A program made the position numbers and the translations under genes. Of a DNA stretch of 64,000 bases, positions 52,469-62,369 are shown piece by piece (position 1 is the stretch's first letter; every line of letters starts with the position of its first letter). Where the stretch lies: contig NZ_JADDXU010000019.1 in the NCBI RefSeq assembly GCF_015163075.1, forward strand, positions 101,773-165,772, written 5' to 3'. Source of the DNA: Streptomyces justiciae (lineage in GTDB: Bacteria > Actinomycetota > Actinomycetes > Streptomycetales > Streptomycetaceae). The notes beneath the pieces are model-generated. The model did no database searches and was not told the origin of the DNA. It was given only the letters and a program-made list of their open reading frames with translations.

Positions 52469-52613
52469 GCGCCCACCAGCCCTTCGCCGCGCTCGTGCAC
52501 CGGTAACACAAGAGCATCACAGCCCCTGCTCGTATTCCGGTGCACGGGCACTGGCGAGGGCCATTCGGTGGACACGGCTACCGCGGGACAGCCGTGTGCG
52601 CGGCTGCCGCGGG

Positions 52614-53864
52614 CTACTTCGCGTACATGAGCGTGCCGAAGCCGAGCTGGTCGAAGCCTCCGCTGGTGCTGCCGTAGTCACCGCCGCCGCCCTCGGGGGC
52701 GACGAGGTTGTAGTACATCTGCGAGATGTACTTGTCGTCCAGATACAGGCGACGGTTGTAGTGGAAGTGGAGCTGGGCCCAGACGGGCCGGATCTGGCCG
52801 CGGCTGCCGGAGCCGATCACGGTCTGTGACTGCTGGGCGCAGTTCTGGCCGCTGCCCCAGGTGTAGGTGGTGTAGGGGACGTCGTTGCCCAGGTTGTACT
52901 TGGCGACGTACTGGGCGGCCTTCATGAAGCGGCGGCTGTCGTACGAGTAGAGGTCGTCGCCCTGGTTCCAGGCCATCTCGCAGATGGCGCCCATCTGGCC
53001 CATGCCCATGACGGTGTGCCCCTGGTCGCGCCCGGACTCCTGCCACTGGCCGAGCGCGTAGCCGTCGGAGTCGGTGTACAGGTACGGCACCGCGTGGGTG
53101 ATGGAGCCGTTTCCGGCGCCGGACTTGAAGTAAGTGACGGCCTGGTCGTACTTGGCGGCGTCCTCGTTGAGGATGCCGATGGCCAGGACGGAGGCCATGT
53201 TGCACAGGTCCCAGTTGGCCCAGTAGTTGGTGATGCAGGCGTCGTTGTGGCCGGTGAGGAACTGGTTGTTGAGCGGGTAGAAGACGTTCGCCATCATCTC
53301 CTGGGCCGCGGCGAGGTCGAATCCGCTGTAGCCGCGCATGAGTTCGCAGGCGTTGGCGAACTGCCAGCCGTAGATGCCGGCGGCGAGGAAGCGGTCGGCG
53401 TTGCCGGTGACCGTGGTGAGCGTCCGGGACCAGGCGTTGAGGATGTTCGCCGCGCAGACGGCGTTGGCCTCGGTGCCGCCGACCTGCCAGCGCAGGGCGT
53501 TCTGGTAGGCGGCGGCGATGTCGTTGTAGAGGAGTCCGTAGTTCTCGCCGGTGCCGCCGCGGATGACGGTGGCGGTGGCCCGGTTCGTCCAGGTGGACTG
53601 GGAGTGGGAGTTGGCGGTCAGCCGGTTCCAGCCGGACAGCCAGGGGTCGGTGCCCGCGGCCACCCTGACCTTGGCGCGGTTGATGTCCCCGGCGTTGTGC
53701 AGCATGCCCGGGTGGGTCCAGGTGGCCGGGGCGGCGTCCGCGGTGCTGACGGCGGCCGTACCGGCGACGGCGAGTCCGGCGGCGAGACCGCCGGCGGCCT
53801 TCAGCAGACCGCGGCGGCTCAACTCGCTTTCGTGGAGGTGCTGGTGGGGGGAAGTGCGGCTCAT
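52614..53864 (-). CDS. Alginate-lyase-fold secreted protein (PF05426 type)
   Basis: 416 residues. A twin-arginine signal (SRRGLLKAAGGLAAG) ends near ADA. The (alpha/alpha) toroid has the pattern WTHPGMLHNAGDI, NDIAAAYQNALRW, CITNYWANWDLCN and QESGRDQGHTVMG, with His and Tyr/Asn in likely catalytic places. GGAGAG precedes the ATG by 8 bases. It is a paralog of the N-terminal domain of the next upstream gene. In this locus the true substrate may be a pectic uronide rather than alginate. Confidence 0.87.
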   Translation of the reverse strand: MSRTSPHQHLHESELSRRGLLKAAGGLAAGLAVAGTAAVSTADAAPATWTHPGMLHNAGDINRAKVRVAAGTDPWLSGWNRLTANSHSQSTWTNRATATVIRGGTGENYGLLYNDIAAAYQNALRWQVGGTEANAVCAANILNAWSRTLTTVTGNADRFLAAGIYGWQFANACELMRGYSGFDLAAAQEMMANVFYPLNNQFLTGHNDACITNYWANWDLCNMASVLAIGILNEDAAKYDQAVTYFKSGAGNGSITHAVPYLYTDSDGYALGQWQESGRDQGHTVMGMGQMGAICEMAWNQGDDLYSYDSRRFMKAAQYVAKYNLGNDVPYTTYTWGSGQNCAQQSQTVIGSGSRGQIRPVWAQLHFHYNRRLYLDDKYISQMYYNLVAPEGGGGDYGSTSGGFDQLGFGTLMYAK

Positions 53865-53893
53865 GACAGCGGCTCTCCAATCCGTGGGGGGAT

Positions 53894-56800
53894 CTAGAGA
53901 GAGGTGACGATCACCTCTTCGAACTGCGTGGTGCAGCGGACCAGCGGGCTGCGGGAGCAGACCACCAGGCCCACGTGGAAGGGGGCGTCACCGAAGCCGG
54001 GGATCTCGCCGGTGGCGAGGTCGGTCCAGGTGGCGCCGTCATCGGTGGACACCGCTGCGGCGAAGGCGGTCCCGACGCGCTTCAGCCGCAGCAGCAGGGG
54101 CAGTTGGATCGTGGCGGTGCCGGAGAAGGCGGACGCGCCGGCGACGGTCTTGCGCAGCATGAGCTGTGCGGTGGTGCCGCCGGTGACGATCGCTCCGGCG
54201 GCCTGGTCGAACGGCGACAGCGACTTGGCCATCAGCAGTCCGACCCGGTCGGCGGTGGCGCCGGTGCGGGAGACGAGCCGGGCGGTGACCTCGCAGTCGC
54301 CGGTGACGGGCCGTCGTACGAACTGGCCTGTCATCCCTTGGTTGTTGACGGTGAGGTCGGTGCCCGCGCCGCGGACGGTGAAGGTGCCGTCGGCGTAGGA
54401 GGTGCTGCCGGGTGTCACGACCGCCGCCACGCCGAGGGTGCCGAAGGCGCGGTCGTCGAGGACCGGGTCGCCGAGGTCGCCGTAGGTCCAGGGGGCGGGC
54501 GGGGGTGTGCCGACGGTGAGGGCGAGGGTGCCGGTGCCGTCGCCGGACGCGTTGCCGGCGCTGGTGGTGACCGTGAACTCGCCGGTCTCGGTGGGGGTTC
54601 CGTGGATCAGGCCGGTGCGCTTGTCGAGGCGCAGGCCGTCCGGGAGACCGTCGGCGGTGAACCGTACGGGCTCGTGCGAGCCGCGCAGGAGGTACCGGAA
54701 AGCGTCCCCCCTGTTCGCGAACGCAGTGCCGGAAGAGGTGAGTTGAGGGACGGAGGGGGTGGGCATCGTCGCGGCGGCGGCTTCCGACAGGGGGCCGCGG
54801 CCCGCGCTGTTGGTCTTCGCGACGACGTAGTGGTAGGTCGTGCCGGGGGTGCCGGTGGCGTCCGTGTATCGGAGGCGGGTGCCGAAGCCGACCGGGCCGA
54901 CGCAGGTCGCGATCGTCTCGAAGGGGCCGTCTGCCTCGGTGGCGCGCAGCACCTTGTAGCGGGCGGAGAGATCCGGGTCGGTCCAGGTCAGCCGGACGGC
55001 GTCCGCGCCGGTGACGGCCTTCAGGTCGGCGGCGGCCCGACCGGGCCGTGGCACGGTCCACAGCGTGCCGGCGGTGCGGGAGACGACGCTGACGTTGTCG
55101 AAGGCGCCGGTGCCGGTCTCGGCGTACTCCGCGTCGACGCCGAGGCAGGAGGTGAGGGCGAGGCCCGCGTACGCGGTGCGGCCCAACTCGACCTCGGTGG
55201 TACCGACTTCGGTCCAGCGGATGCCGTCCGGGGAGATCGCGCCGGTGCAGCTGCGGCCCTTGCGGGTCACCCGCACCCAGTAGGGCGCGCGCAGCCGGTA
55301 GCCGTCGCCCGCGCCCTCGACGTACGGCGCCTCCAGGGGCGTCGCCGACTCGGGCAGGGTGCCAAGACCGGAGATCGGGAAGGACGCGTTGACGGTGAGG
55401 GCGTCCTGCTGGGAGGGCGGCACGGGGGTGCTGCCGGTCGCCGAGATCGCCGCCCCCGCCTCAGGCCGTACGCTCCACACGCCGCTCCAGGTGTGCAGCG
55501 GCAGCCCCTGGATCAGCATCGAGGCGTGCGCGGCGTCCGCGTCGAGGGAGGCGCGCAGGGTGACGCCGATCTTGGAGTACTGGGAGCTGAGGGGGAACAC
55601 GATCCGTGCGGTGACGGTGCCGTCCCCCGGCAGCGGCAGGTGGGCGAGCCGGTAGGTGTCGGCGGTGCCGGACGCCTCCAGCACGAACCGCTCCCCGTCG
55701 AAGGCGGCGGCACCGGGGATCTTCACGTCGCCGACGTCCTGCGTGGACCAGGGCTCGGGCAGCCCGGCGGAGGCGGCGGCGAGACCCGAATCGGGGCTGG
55801 TGCCCTGGGAGTTGGACGCGGTGACGGTGTAGTAGTGGGTACGCCCGCCGCGCGCGTCGGCGTCCGTGTACGTCGTGCCGTCGACGGCCGTCGCGATCTC
55901 CTCGTACGGCCCCTCGGGGCGAGTCGCCCGGCGGACGGTGTACGTCGTGGCCCACGCCGACGGCAGCCAGGACACAGTGACGCTCTTGCCGTCACCCAGT
56001 GCGGTGACGCCCGCGGGTGCGGTCGGCGCGGTCGGGGACGGGGCCTGCGTTCCGGCGTAGGCGAAGGTGCCGAAGCTCGGCAGGTCGTCGTTGCTGCCCT
56101 CGACGACGCGGGTGCCACCGGTGCCGCGGAAGACGGCCGCCTTGGTGTACGGGGTGTCGAGGCCGCGGACGCCGGCGTAATGGGCGTAGTACATCTCGTA
56201 GATCGGCGGCAGGGTGCCGCGGACCTTGTCGGAGACGGCCGTCTTGATGTACTTGCCGGTGCGGTCGAGGTCGGGGGTGAAGGGGACGTCGCCGCCGAGG
56301 TTGTACTCCGCCCCGTACTCAGCGTTGGCGAGGATGCGGTGGTCGTCGTAGCCCCACAGGTCGACGCCCTGGTTCCAGGCGACCTGCGCGGCGTCGCCCA
56401 TCAGACCGACGGCGAGCTGCTCATGGCCCTGGTCGCGGCCGGACTCCTGGCCCTGGCCGGCGTCGGTGACGACGCGATTGCGGACACTGCCGTTCCCGGC
56501 GCCCGCCGCCACGAACCGCAGCGCGTCCTCGAAGAGGGTGCGCTCCTCGCAGAACACGCCGATGGCCAGGATGGACTGAATAGCCGTCAGGTCCCAGTTG
56601 CCGTTGGCGTAGAGCATGTAGCCGGAGATCGCCGGATACCAGACGTCGAGGAACGACGCCTCGCAGCGGGCGATGTCCGCCGCGCTCCAGCCGTCGTAGC
56701 CGGTGTGGCGCAGCAGTTCGGCCGCGTTGACGAACTTGAAGGCCTGAAGGCCCGCGCCGAGCGGACCGTCGGCGCCGGTGATCATGGTCAGGGAGGCCGA

Positions 56801-57235
56801 CCAGGCGTTGAGGATGTCCCGGGCCTTGTCCGCGTTCGCGCGGTTGCCGGTGACGGCCCAGACCAGGGCGTTCTGGTAGGCGGCGGCCGAGTCGGCGACG
56901 GCCTGGTTCATGAAGTTGGTGGGGCCGCGGCCCCAGGAGGTGATCTGACCGGTGTTCTGGATCGTGTACGTCGACTTCGAGCGGGCGTGCGCGGAAAACA
57001 CCAGGTAACCGTCGTAGATCGGGGTTTCCTGGGCGGCGACCGCGGCCTTCATCCGGGCGAGGTCGGCGGCGCTGTGCAGCAGCCCGGGGTGGGTGAAGGC
57101 GCGGGAGGACAGGTCGGCGTCCTGGGCCCAGGCCGCCGCGGCGGAGGCGGACAGCAGTCCGCCGCCGGCCGCGGCCACGAGGCCCGCCGCGCCGAGGAAG
57201 TTCCGTCGGCTGAGAGGAAGCACGGGTGACTCCAT
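53894..57235 (-). CDS. Large multidomain secreted alginate-lyase-fold protein
   Basis: 1113 residues. A twin-arginine signal (SRRNFLGAAGLVAAAGG) ends at AWA. Residues ~45-395 repeat the toroid of the neighbour (FTHPGLLHSAADL, QESGRDQGHEQLAV, ILANAEYGAEYNLGG). Then come a fibronectin III domain (~400-490), a concanavalin-like domain (~500-720), a second fibronectin III (~735-830), an Ig-like domain (~840-920) and a last concanavalin-like domain (~925-1113). The add-on parts probably bind glycan. It lies 29 bases upstream of the smaller paralog. Confidence 0.87.
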   Translation of the reverse strand: MESPVLPLSRRNFLGAAGLVAAAGGGLLSASAAAAWAQDADLSSRAFTHPGLLHSAADLARMKAAVAAQETPIYDGYLVFSAHARSKSTYTIQNTGQITSWGRGPTNFMNQAVADSAAAYQNALVWAVTGNRANADKARDILNAWSASLTMITGADGPLGAGLQAFKFVNAAELLRHTGYDGWSAADIARCEASFLDVWYPAISGYMLYANGNWDLTAIQSILAIGVFCEERTLFEDALRFVAAGAGNGSVRNRVVTDAGQGQESGRDQGHEQLAVGLMGDAAQVAWNQGVDLWGYDDHRILANAEYGAEYNLGGDVPFTPDLDRTGKYIKTAVSDKVRGTLPPIYEMYYAHYAGVRGLDTPYTKAAVFRGTGGTRVVEGSNDDLPSFGTFAYAGTQAPSPTAPTAPAGVTALGDGKSVTVSWLPSAWATTYTVRRATRPEGPYEEIATAVDGTTYTDADARGGRTHYYTVTASNSQGTSPDSGLAAASAGLPEPWSTQDVGDVKIPGAAAFDGERFVLEASGTADTYRLAHLPLPGDGTVTARIVFPLSSQYSKIGVTLRASLDADAAHASMLIQGLPLHTWSGVWSVRPEAGAAISATGSTPVPPSQQDALTVNASFPISGLGTLPESATPLEAPYVEGAGDGYRLRAPYWVRVTRKGRSCTGAISPDGIRWTEVGTTEVELGRTAYAGLALTSCLGVDAEYAETGTGAFDNVSVVSRTAGTLWTVPRPGRAAADLKAVTGADAVRLTWTDPDLSARYKVLRATEADGPFETIATCVGPVGFGTRLRYTDATGTPGTTYHYVVAKTNSAGRGPLSEAAAATMPTPSVPQLTSSGTAFANRGDAFRYLLRGSHEPVRFTADGLPDGLRLDKRTGLIHGTPTETGEFTVTTSAGNASGDGTGTLALTVGTPPPAPWTYGDLGDPVLDDRAFGTLGVAAVVTPGSTSYADGTFTVRGAGTDLTVNNQGMTGQFVRRPVTGDCEVTARLVSRTGATADRVGLLMAKSLSPFDQAAGAIVTGGTTAQLMLRKTVAGASAFSGTATIQLPLLLRLKRVGTAFAAAVSTDDGATWTDLATGEIPGFGDAPFHVGLVVCSRSPLVRCTTQFEEVIVTSL

Positions 57236-57262
57236 GGTTCTACGGGTACTGGGGGTGCCGGG

Positions 57263-59056
57263 TCACGCGTGCTCGACGGTGAAGGTGACGGTCTGCGTGG
57301 CGGTGCCCACGCTGTTGGTCGCGGAGACGGTGGCGGTGCAACCGCCCACGTTGTCCCGGACCTTGCCGGAGATCAGACCGGTGGCCGTGTCGATCGACAG
57401 GCCCTTCGGCAGCCCCTCCGCGGCGAAGGAGGTGGGCAGGTTGTCGGCCGTGATCAGGTAGTTGAAGACCTGGTTCTTGGTGGCCGTGGCCTTCTCGGGG
57501 CTGGTGATCGCCGGCTTGTCGGTGGAGGTCGCCTCGGTGGAGTTCAGGAACCGGGTGTTCACGACGTGCTCGTTGGCGTACGCCGGCATCATGTCCTCGA
57601 ACCGGTACCAGCCGGGCTTCTTCATGCCGTTGGCGACGGTCTTGCCGTTGATGACCAGGTTCTGGAACGTCACGTTCTTGATCGCGTGGTCGGCGTCGTA
57701 GCCGACCATGATCGACGGGTTGGCGTGGGTGCCGTTGTAGGACAGGTTCTTGATGTACACGCCGTCGATGCCGCGGCCGATCGAGGTGTTGTACTTCGTG
57801 TTGTACATGACCCGCATGTTGATCAGCTGGCCCCAGCGGAAGTCCTCCACCCGGATGTCCTGGAGGCGGACGTTCTTCAGCAGGTTGCTGTCGCCGGGGT
57901 TGAGCGCGATGCAGCCCTGGTAGTCCATCTGCGGTTCACGGTGGTCGAGGATGTCGATGTTGCTGAGGACGAGGTTCTCGATCGTCTCCGGGGCGTCGGT
58001 GTTGCCGTGCGTGCCCACATTGACCGGGTGCGCGACGTCCGCCCAGAGGGTGGAGTCCCGGACAGTGACGTTGCGGACGTCGCCGTAGTAGTCCCAGCGG
58101 TGGGTGTAGATCGCGATGCAGTCGTCGGAGTTGCGCATCCACACGCCCTCGATGAGGACGTCCTCGCTGGAGAAGATGTCGATGCCGTCGCCCCACTGAC
58201 CGGCGCTGTAGGAGTGCAGGTCACGGATGACGACCTGCTTTGACTGCCCGACGGTGACGGAGTAGCCGCTGCTGGGGTTGAGGACGAGGATGCCGTCGAT
58301 CTCGATGTTCTTCGAGTACTGCACCAGCACCCCGCTGGGCGAGTTGTAGAGCACACCGCGGCCGATCAGCCGCGAGTTTTCCACGTTGACGAACTCCACC
58401 CGAGAGGTCAGCACCGCGCCACCGGCCAGGTACACCGTCTTGCCGCTGGGCACCTTCAGCACGTTGTCCGTGGTGGTGTGCAGACCGGGGCCGAAGTAGA
58501 GGACGTCGGGGTCGTCCGCGTCCGGGACCTGGGTCTCGATCGGGTTGGCGTGCAGCTGGAGGTTGTCGAAGATCTCGCCGTTGATCTCGATGGAGAGGTT
58601 GCGCGGCTCGGTGAGCGTGAAGGTCACCGTGTCCCCGGACACCGTGTACTTCGTGTCGTACGACAGCGGACGCACCTTCGCCGAGGCGATGGTGCCCTTG
58701 GACGAGGTGACGGCGACCTCGACGGTGCCCTCGAAGTCGAAGGTGGCGACGGAGGAGTTGTAGACCGGGCCGCTGCCGGTGTCCGCGTTGATCCACTTCG
58801 CGCGGGCGCGGTAGACGGGGATGGTCTGCCAGTCGCCGCCCGCCGTACGGGCCTTGACGGAGAAGCTCGCGTTGGTGGGGACGCCACTCGGGATGGGGTA
58901 CGTGACGAGTTTGCCGGCGGAGGCGGAGGCGGACGCGGTCTCGTCCGCTCTCGCCGTGCCGGCCGTCGCGCCTATCAGGGAGTACGCGGCGGCGGTGGCG
59001 CCGGCGGCCTGGAGGATGGTGCGCCGGGACAGACCGGTGCTCTGGATGTCGTTCAT
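57263..59056 (-). CDS. GH28-like right-handed beta-helix enzyme, secreted
   Basis: 597 residues. A twin-arginine signal (SRRTILQAAGATAAAYSLIG) ends at ARA. After an N-terminal beta domain, the beta-helix carries GH28-like blocks: QWGDGIDIFSSEDVLIEG, MRNSDDCIAIY and NVGTHGNTDA for the three Asp and the His. The Arg-Ile-Lys block of true polygalacturonases was not found, so specificity may differ. A ~90-residue Ig-like domain closes the protein (ITSPEKATATKNQVFNYLIT). AAGGA precedes the ATG. Part of the importer operon. Confidence 0.85.
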   Translation of the reverse strand: MNDIQSTGLSRRTILQAAGATAAAYSLIGATAGTARADETASASASAGKLVTYPIPSGVPTNASFSVKARTAGGDWQTIPVYRARAKWINADTGSGPVYNSSVATFDFEGTVEVAVTSSKGTIASAKVRPLSYDTKYTVSGDTVTFTLTEPRNLSIEINGEIFDNLQLHANPIETQVPDADDPDVLYFGPGLHTTTDNVLKVPSGKTVYLAGGAVLTSRVEFVNVENSRLIGRGVLYNSPSGVLVQYSKNIEIDGILVLNPSSGYSVTVGQSKQVVIRDLHSYSAGQWGDGIDIFSSEDVLIEGVWMRNSDDCIAIYTHRWDYYGDVRNVTVRDSTLWADVAHPVNVGTHGNTDAPETIENLVLSNIDILDHREPQMDYQGCIALNPGDSNLLKNVRLQDIRVEDFRWGQLINMRVMYNTKYNTSIGRGIDGVYIKNLSYNGTHANPSIMVGYDADHAIKNVTFQNLVINGKTVANGMKKPGWYRFEDMMPAYANEHVVNTRFLNSTEATSTDKPAITSPEKATATKNQVFNYLITADNLPTSFAAEGLPKGLSIDTATGLISGKVRDNVGGCTATVSATNSVGTATQTVTFTVEHA

Positions 59057-59131
59057 GGAGAAGTTCCTTCAGCAGGCGGGGAGATGAGAGATACGGAGAT
59101 CACACGCGGAAGCGGCGGTTGAGGCCGTCCG

Positions 59132-60022
59132 TCACTTGAGGCCGCTGGTGGACATGCCGGCGACGAAGCCGCGCTGGGCGACGAGGAAGATCAGCAGGAT
59201 CGGGACGACGTACATCACCGAGGCGGCGGCCTGGAGTTCGGGGACGGGCGTACCGCCCTCGTTGACATAGGCGGTCATGACCGCGACGGCGAGCGTGGTG
59301 CGGTCGGTGGACAGCAGCAGCTGCGGGGCGATGTAGTCGCCCCAGGTCCAGGTGAAGGCGATGATGAAGCTCGCGGACAGCACCGGCCACGACTGCGGCA
59401 GGAAGATCCGCCAGAAGATCGAGGTGTATCCGCAGCCGTCGACGATCGCCGCCTCCTCCAGCTCGCGCGGCATGCCCGCGAAGAACTGCCGGAAGAGGAA
59501 CACCAGATAGGGAGCCGCGGACAGGCCCCACAGCACCCACGGCCAGTAGGTGTTCACCATGCCGAGCTTGGCGAAGATCAGATAGGTGGGCAGCAGGGTG
59601 ACCATCTGCGGCAGCATCATCGAGCCGAGCAGCACCCCGAACAGCACCTTCTTGCCGGGTGCGTCGAGACGGGCGAAGCCGAAGCCGACCCAGGCGGAGC
59701 TCAGGGTGACGAGGGTGGCGTAGATCAGGGCGATGACAAGGGAGTTGCGGGCGTAGCCGAGGAAGTCGATCTGGTCGAAGGCGTCCGCGAAGTTGTGCCA
59801 CTGGAAGGCGTCGGGCAGCCAGTGCACGGGCGAGGCCGCCAACTCCCCTTGTGTCTTCAGGCCGGAGAGGACCAGCCAGCCGAACGGGCCGAGGAACAGT
59901 CCGGTGACGGAGACGAGGACCGTGTAGAGGGCGAGACGCCTGGCCCGTATCCGCACCCGGACACCGGACGGGGTGGAGGTGGCCGCCTGGGAGGGCTTGG
60001 GCGGCAGGATGGTGGCGGTCAC
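59132..60022 (-). CDS. CUT1 ABC importer, permease 2 (MalG type) of the pectin locus
   Basis: 296 residues, six membrane segments, EAA loop LEEAAIVDGCGYTSIFWRIF. The GTG start overlaps the stop of permease 1 as GTGA. It lies 75 bases upstream of the GH28-like gene on the same strand. Confidence 0.92.
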   Translation of the reverse strand: MTATILPPKPSQAATSTPSGVRVRIRARRLALYTVLVSVTGLFLGPFGWLVLSGLKTQGELAASPVHWLPDAFQWHNFADAFDQIDFLGYARNSLVIALIYATLVTLSSAWVGFGFARLDAPGKKVLFGVLLGSMMLPQMVTLLPTYLIFAKLGMVNTYWPWVLWGLSAAPYLVFLFRQFFAGMPRELEEAAIVDGCGYTSIFWRIFLPQSWPVLSASFIIAFTWTWGDYIAPQLLLSTDRTTLAVAVMTAYVNEGGTPVPELQAAASVMYVVPILLIFLVAQRGFVAGMSTSGLK

Positions 60023-61014
60023 TTCTTCTTCGCCTCCGGGTCGACGTTGTAGAACACCGCGCCGGACGTGAACTTGAAGATGAGCCCGGTCACGACGAGG
60101 ATCAGGACGAAGAGCACCCACAGCAGTGCGGAGGCGTAGCCGTAGCGGCCGAGCGCGAAGTACTGCGCGAACACGTGCATCATGTAGAGGTAGTTGGACT
60201 GCGGGACCGTGGTGATACCGCTCGTGTCACCGAGCGGCGCCAGCAGCAGCGGCATGATGGTCTGCACCGAGGCGATCATCCCGGTCACCGTCTGGAACAG
60301 CAGGACCGGCGACAGCAGCGGCACCGTGATACTGCGGAAGGTCCGCCAGGAACTCGCCCCGTCGATCCTGGCCGCCTCGTGCAGCTCCTTGGGTACGTCC
60401 TGCAACCCGGCCAGCGAGATGATCATGACGTTTCCGGCGGCCCAGAGCACCGTCATCAGCAACACGTACCGGGCGTAGGGGTCGGCGAGCCAGGGCACCG
60501 CGTCGATGCCGAAGAAGGTCAGCACCCCGTTGGAGGCACCGGAGTTCTGATCGAAGAGCAGCTTGAACGCGAGGCCCGCGCCGACCGGCGGCACCACGGC
60601 GGGCAGATAGAGCAGCGTGCGGAACAACCCGCGTGCCTTCAGCGGCCGGTTGACCAGCACGGCGAGCCCGAGACCGGCGAGGATCGACAGCGGCACCGAG
60701 GTCACCGCGAACAGTCCCGCGCGGCCCAGGGAGTCCCAGGTGACCGGATCGTTCAGCAGCTCGCGGTAGTTGCCGAGGCCGACGTACTTCCAGTTGGGCG
60801 AGATCCCGTCGAACGTGGTGAAGCTCAGCCACAGCGCGTACGCCATCGGCGTCACGGTCAGCAGCAGGAAACCGATGATCCAGGGCGAGGTGAACAGGTA
60901 GAACGCGCGGTGCCTGCGGGCCGTCATGGAGGCGCGGGAACGGCGGGCGCCGGTGGCCCGTGCACGTCCGGCCGCGAACCGGTCCGTACGGGAGGGAAGC
61001 TGATCGACCGTCAT
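60019..61014 (-). CDS. CUT1 ABC importer, permease 1 (MalF type) of the pectin locus
   Basis: 331 residues, six membrane segments after a ~35-residue basic N-terminus. The EAA loop is LHEAARIDGASSWRTFRSIT. Its ATG overlaps the stop of the binding protein by 4 bases (ATGA). No ATPase is encoded here, as in the lac-type operon. Confidence 0.92.
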   Translation of the reverse strand: MTVDQLPSRTDRFAAGRARATGARRSRASMTARRHRAFYLFTSPWIIGFLLLTVTPMAYALWLSFTTFDGISPNWKYVGLGNYRELLNDPVTWDSLGRAGLFAVTSVPLSILAGLGLAVLVNRPLKARGLFRTLLYLPAVVPPVGAGLAFKLLFDQNSGASNGVLTFFGIDAVPWLADPYARYVLLMTVLWAAGNVMIISLAGLQDVPKELHEAARIDGASSWRTFRSITVPLLSPVLLFQTVTGMIASVQTIMPLLLAPLGDTSGITTVPQSNYLYMMHVFAQYFALGRYGYASALLWVLFVLILVVTGLIFKFTSGAVFYNVDPEAKKK

Positions 61015-62369
61015 CCCACCTGCTCCTTACCGCGCTTGAGCTGCTCGTTGATGGCCGAGTTCAGGCGCCCGGCGAGGGTGTCGACGGAGATCTGGCCGTT
61101 CATCGCGGCGGGGGCGATCTGGTTGAAGAGGGCGTCGATCGCGTCCGCCCGGGAGTAGGGGGTGAACGAGACCACCGAGAAATGCTTCAGCTCCTCCTCC
61201 TGCACCCTCAACACCCGCTTCTGGTAGTCCTCCTGAGCAGGCATCAGGGAACGCAGCGACTTCAGGCTCGGGATGCCCCAGCCGCCGGAGGCACGCGCCT
61301 TGGCCGGCTCCTCGCCGAAGAACCACTCGAAGACCCGCCAGGCGGCGTCCTTGTTCTTCGCGCCACGCGGCATCCACAGACCGGTGCCGCCCTGACAGGC
61401 ACTGATCCGCCGGCCGCCCGCGAAGAGCGGGGCGGGCGCCAGCCGGGACACCTGCGCCAGCTTCTTGTCCGGGTAGATCATGCCGCCCATCCAGTAACCG
61501 GAGTTCGACATGGCCATCCGGCCGGCCTGGTAGGTGGGACCGTCCCAGCCGTTGGGGTCGGGCTGGATGAGACTCGGCCCCACCTTCGTCTTCGCGTAGT
61601 CCACGTACCAGGTCAGGGCCTTACGGGCCTCGGGGGTCGTGAAGTCGACCCGGGAGAAGTCGTCACTGAAGAGGCTGCCGCCGGCGGACGCGGTCATGGT
61701 CGCCAGGAGCGTGGCCCGGGTCAGCCCGTTGAAACTGCCGCCGAAGACGGTGGTCTGGCCGCTCTTGCGCTGCACGAGGCGTTTCGCGTCGTCCAGCCAC
61801 TCCTCGTACGTGACCGGCTCGGTCTCCGACGGATAGTCGAGACCGCCCTTGTCGAAGGCCGCGGTGTTGTACCAGTACATGGAGTCCTGGGAGAAGTCCT
61901 TCGCCATGCCGTAGCGCGGCCCCTTGCCCTGGGTACGGCCGTCGTACCGCCACAGGTCGTTCACGGGGTCGAGGTCGTCGAGCTTGAGGACGCTGCTGCG
62001 GGCGAAGTACGGGTCCAGGTTCTCCGCCACGTCGCGTGCCGCGAAGAACGGCAGGTCCACGGCGCCCACCCCGCGCACCAGGTCCGGCGGGCTGCCGCTG
62101 GTGAGCATCGCGATCAGCTTGGTGATGTCGTACTTGACCAGGGCGATCTTGATGCCGAGGGCCTTCTGCGCCTGCTGGACCTGTTCCGGGAGGATGTCCC
62201 CGGAGTTGACCATCACCGTGACGGTCTCGCCGGAACCGCTGACGCCGGAGGAGACCTGCATCGCGCAGCCGCTCAACGCCGCCGCGCCGGCGATGGCGCC
62301 GCCCGCCGACAGCGCGAGGAAACGACGACGACCCAACGGAACACCGGCCCGGGTGGCATCGGTGTGCAT
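61011..62369 (-). CDS. CUT1 ABC importer, sugar-binding lipoprotein of the pectin locus
   Basis: 452 residues. The N-terminus joins a twin-arginine motif (GRRRFLALS) to a lipobox (ALSGC), so it is exported folded and lipid-anchored. The rest fits solute-binding family 1 (SGSPPDLVRGVGAVDLPFF, SMYWYNTAAFDKGGLDYPSE, AACQGGTGLWMPRGA-like CQGGTGLWMPRGAKN). First gene of a minus-strand unit: binding protein, two permeases, GH28-like, two lyase-fold proteins, and perhaps the carboxylesterase. An AACCGGTT box lies ~95 bases upstream. Confidence 0.92.
   Translation of the reverse strand: MHTDATRAGVPLGRRRFLALSAGGAIAGAAALSGCAMQVSSGVSGSGETVTVMVNSGDILPEQVQQAQKALGIKIALVKYDITKLIAMLTSGSPPDLVRGVGAVDLPFFAARDVAENLDPYFARSSVLKLDDLDPVNDLWRYDGRTQGKGPRYGMAKDFSQDSMYWYNTAAFDKGGLDYPSETEPVTYEEWLDDAKRLVQRKSGQTTVFGGSFNGLTRATLLATMTASAGGSLFSDDFSRVDFTTPEARKALTWYVDYAKTKVGPSLIQPDPNGWDGPTYQAGRMAMSNSGYWMGGMIYPDKKLAQVSRLAPAPLFAGGRRISACQGGTGLWMPRGAKNKDAAWRVFEWFFGEEPAKARASGGWGIPSLKSLRSLMPAQEDYQKRVLRVQEEELKHFSVVSFTPYSRADAIDALFNQIAPAAMNGQISVDTLAGRLNSAINEQLKRGKEQVG

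Noticed and set aside
53975..57229. Long plus-strand open frame opposite the multidomain lyase-fold gene
   Set aside because: Composition is Gly/Asp/Val-rich without motifs, and the minus-strand frame has a signal peptide and clear domains.
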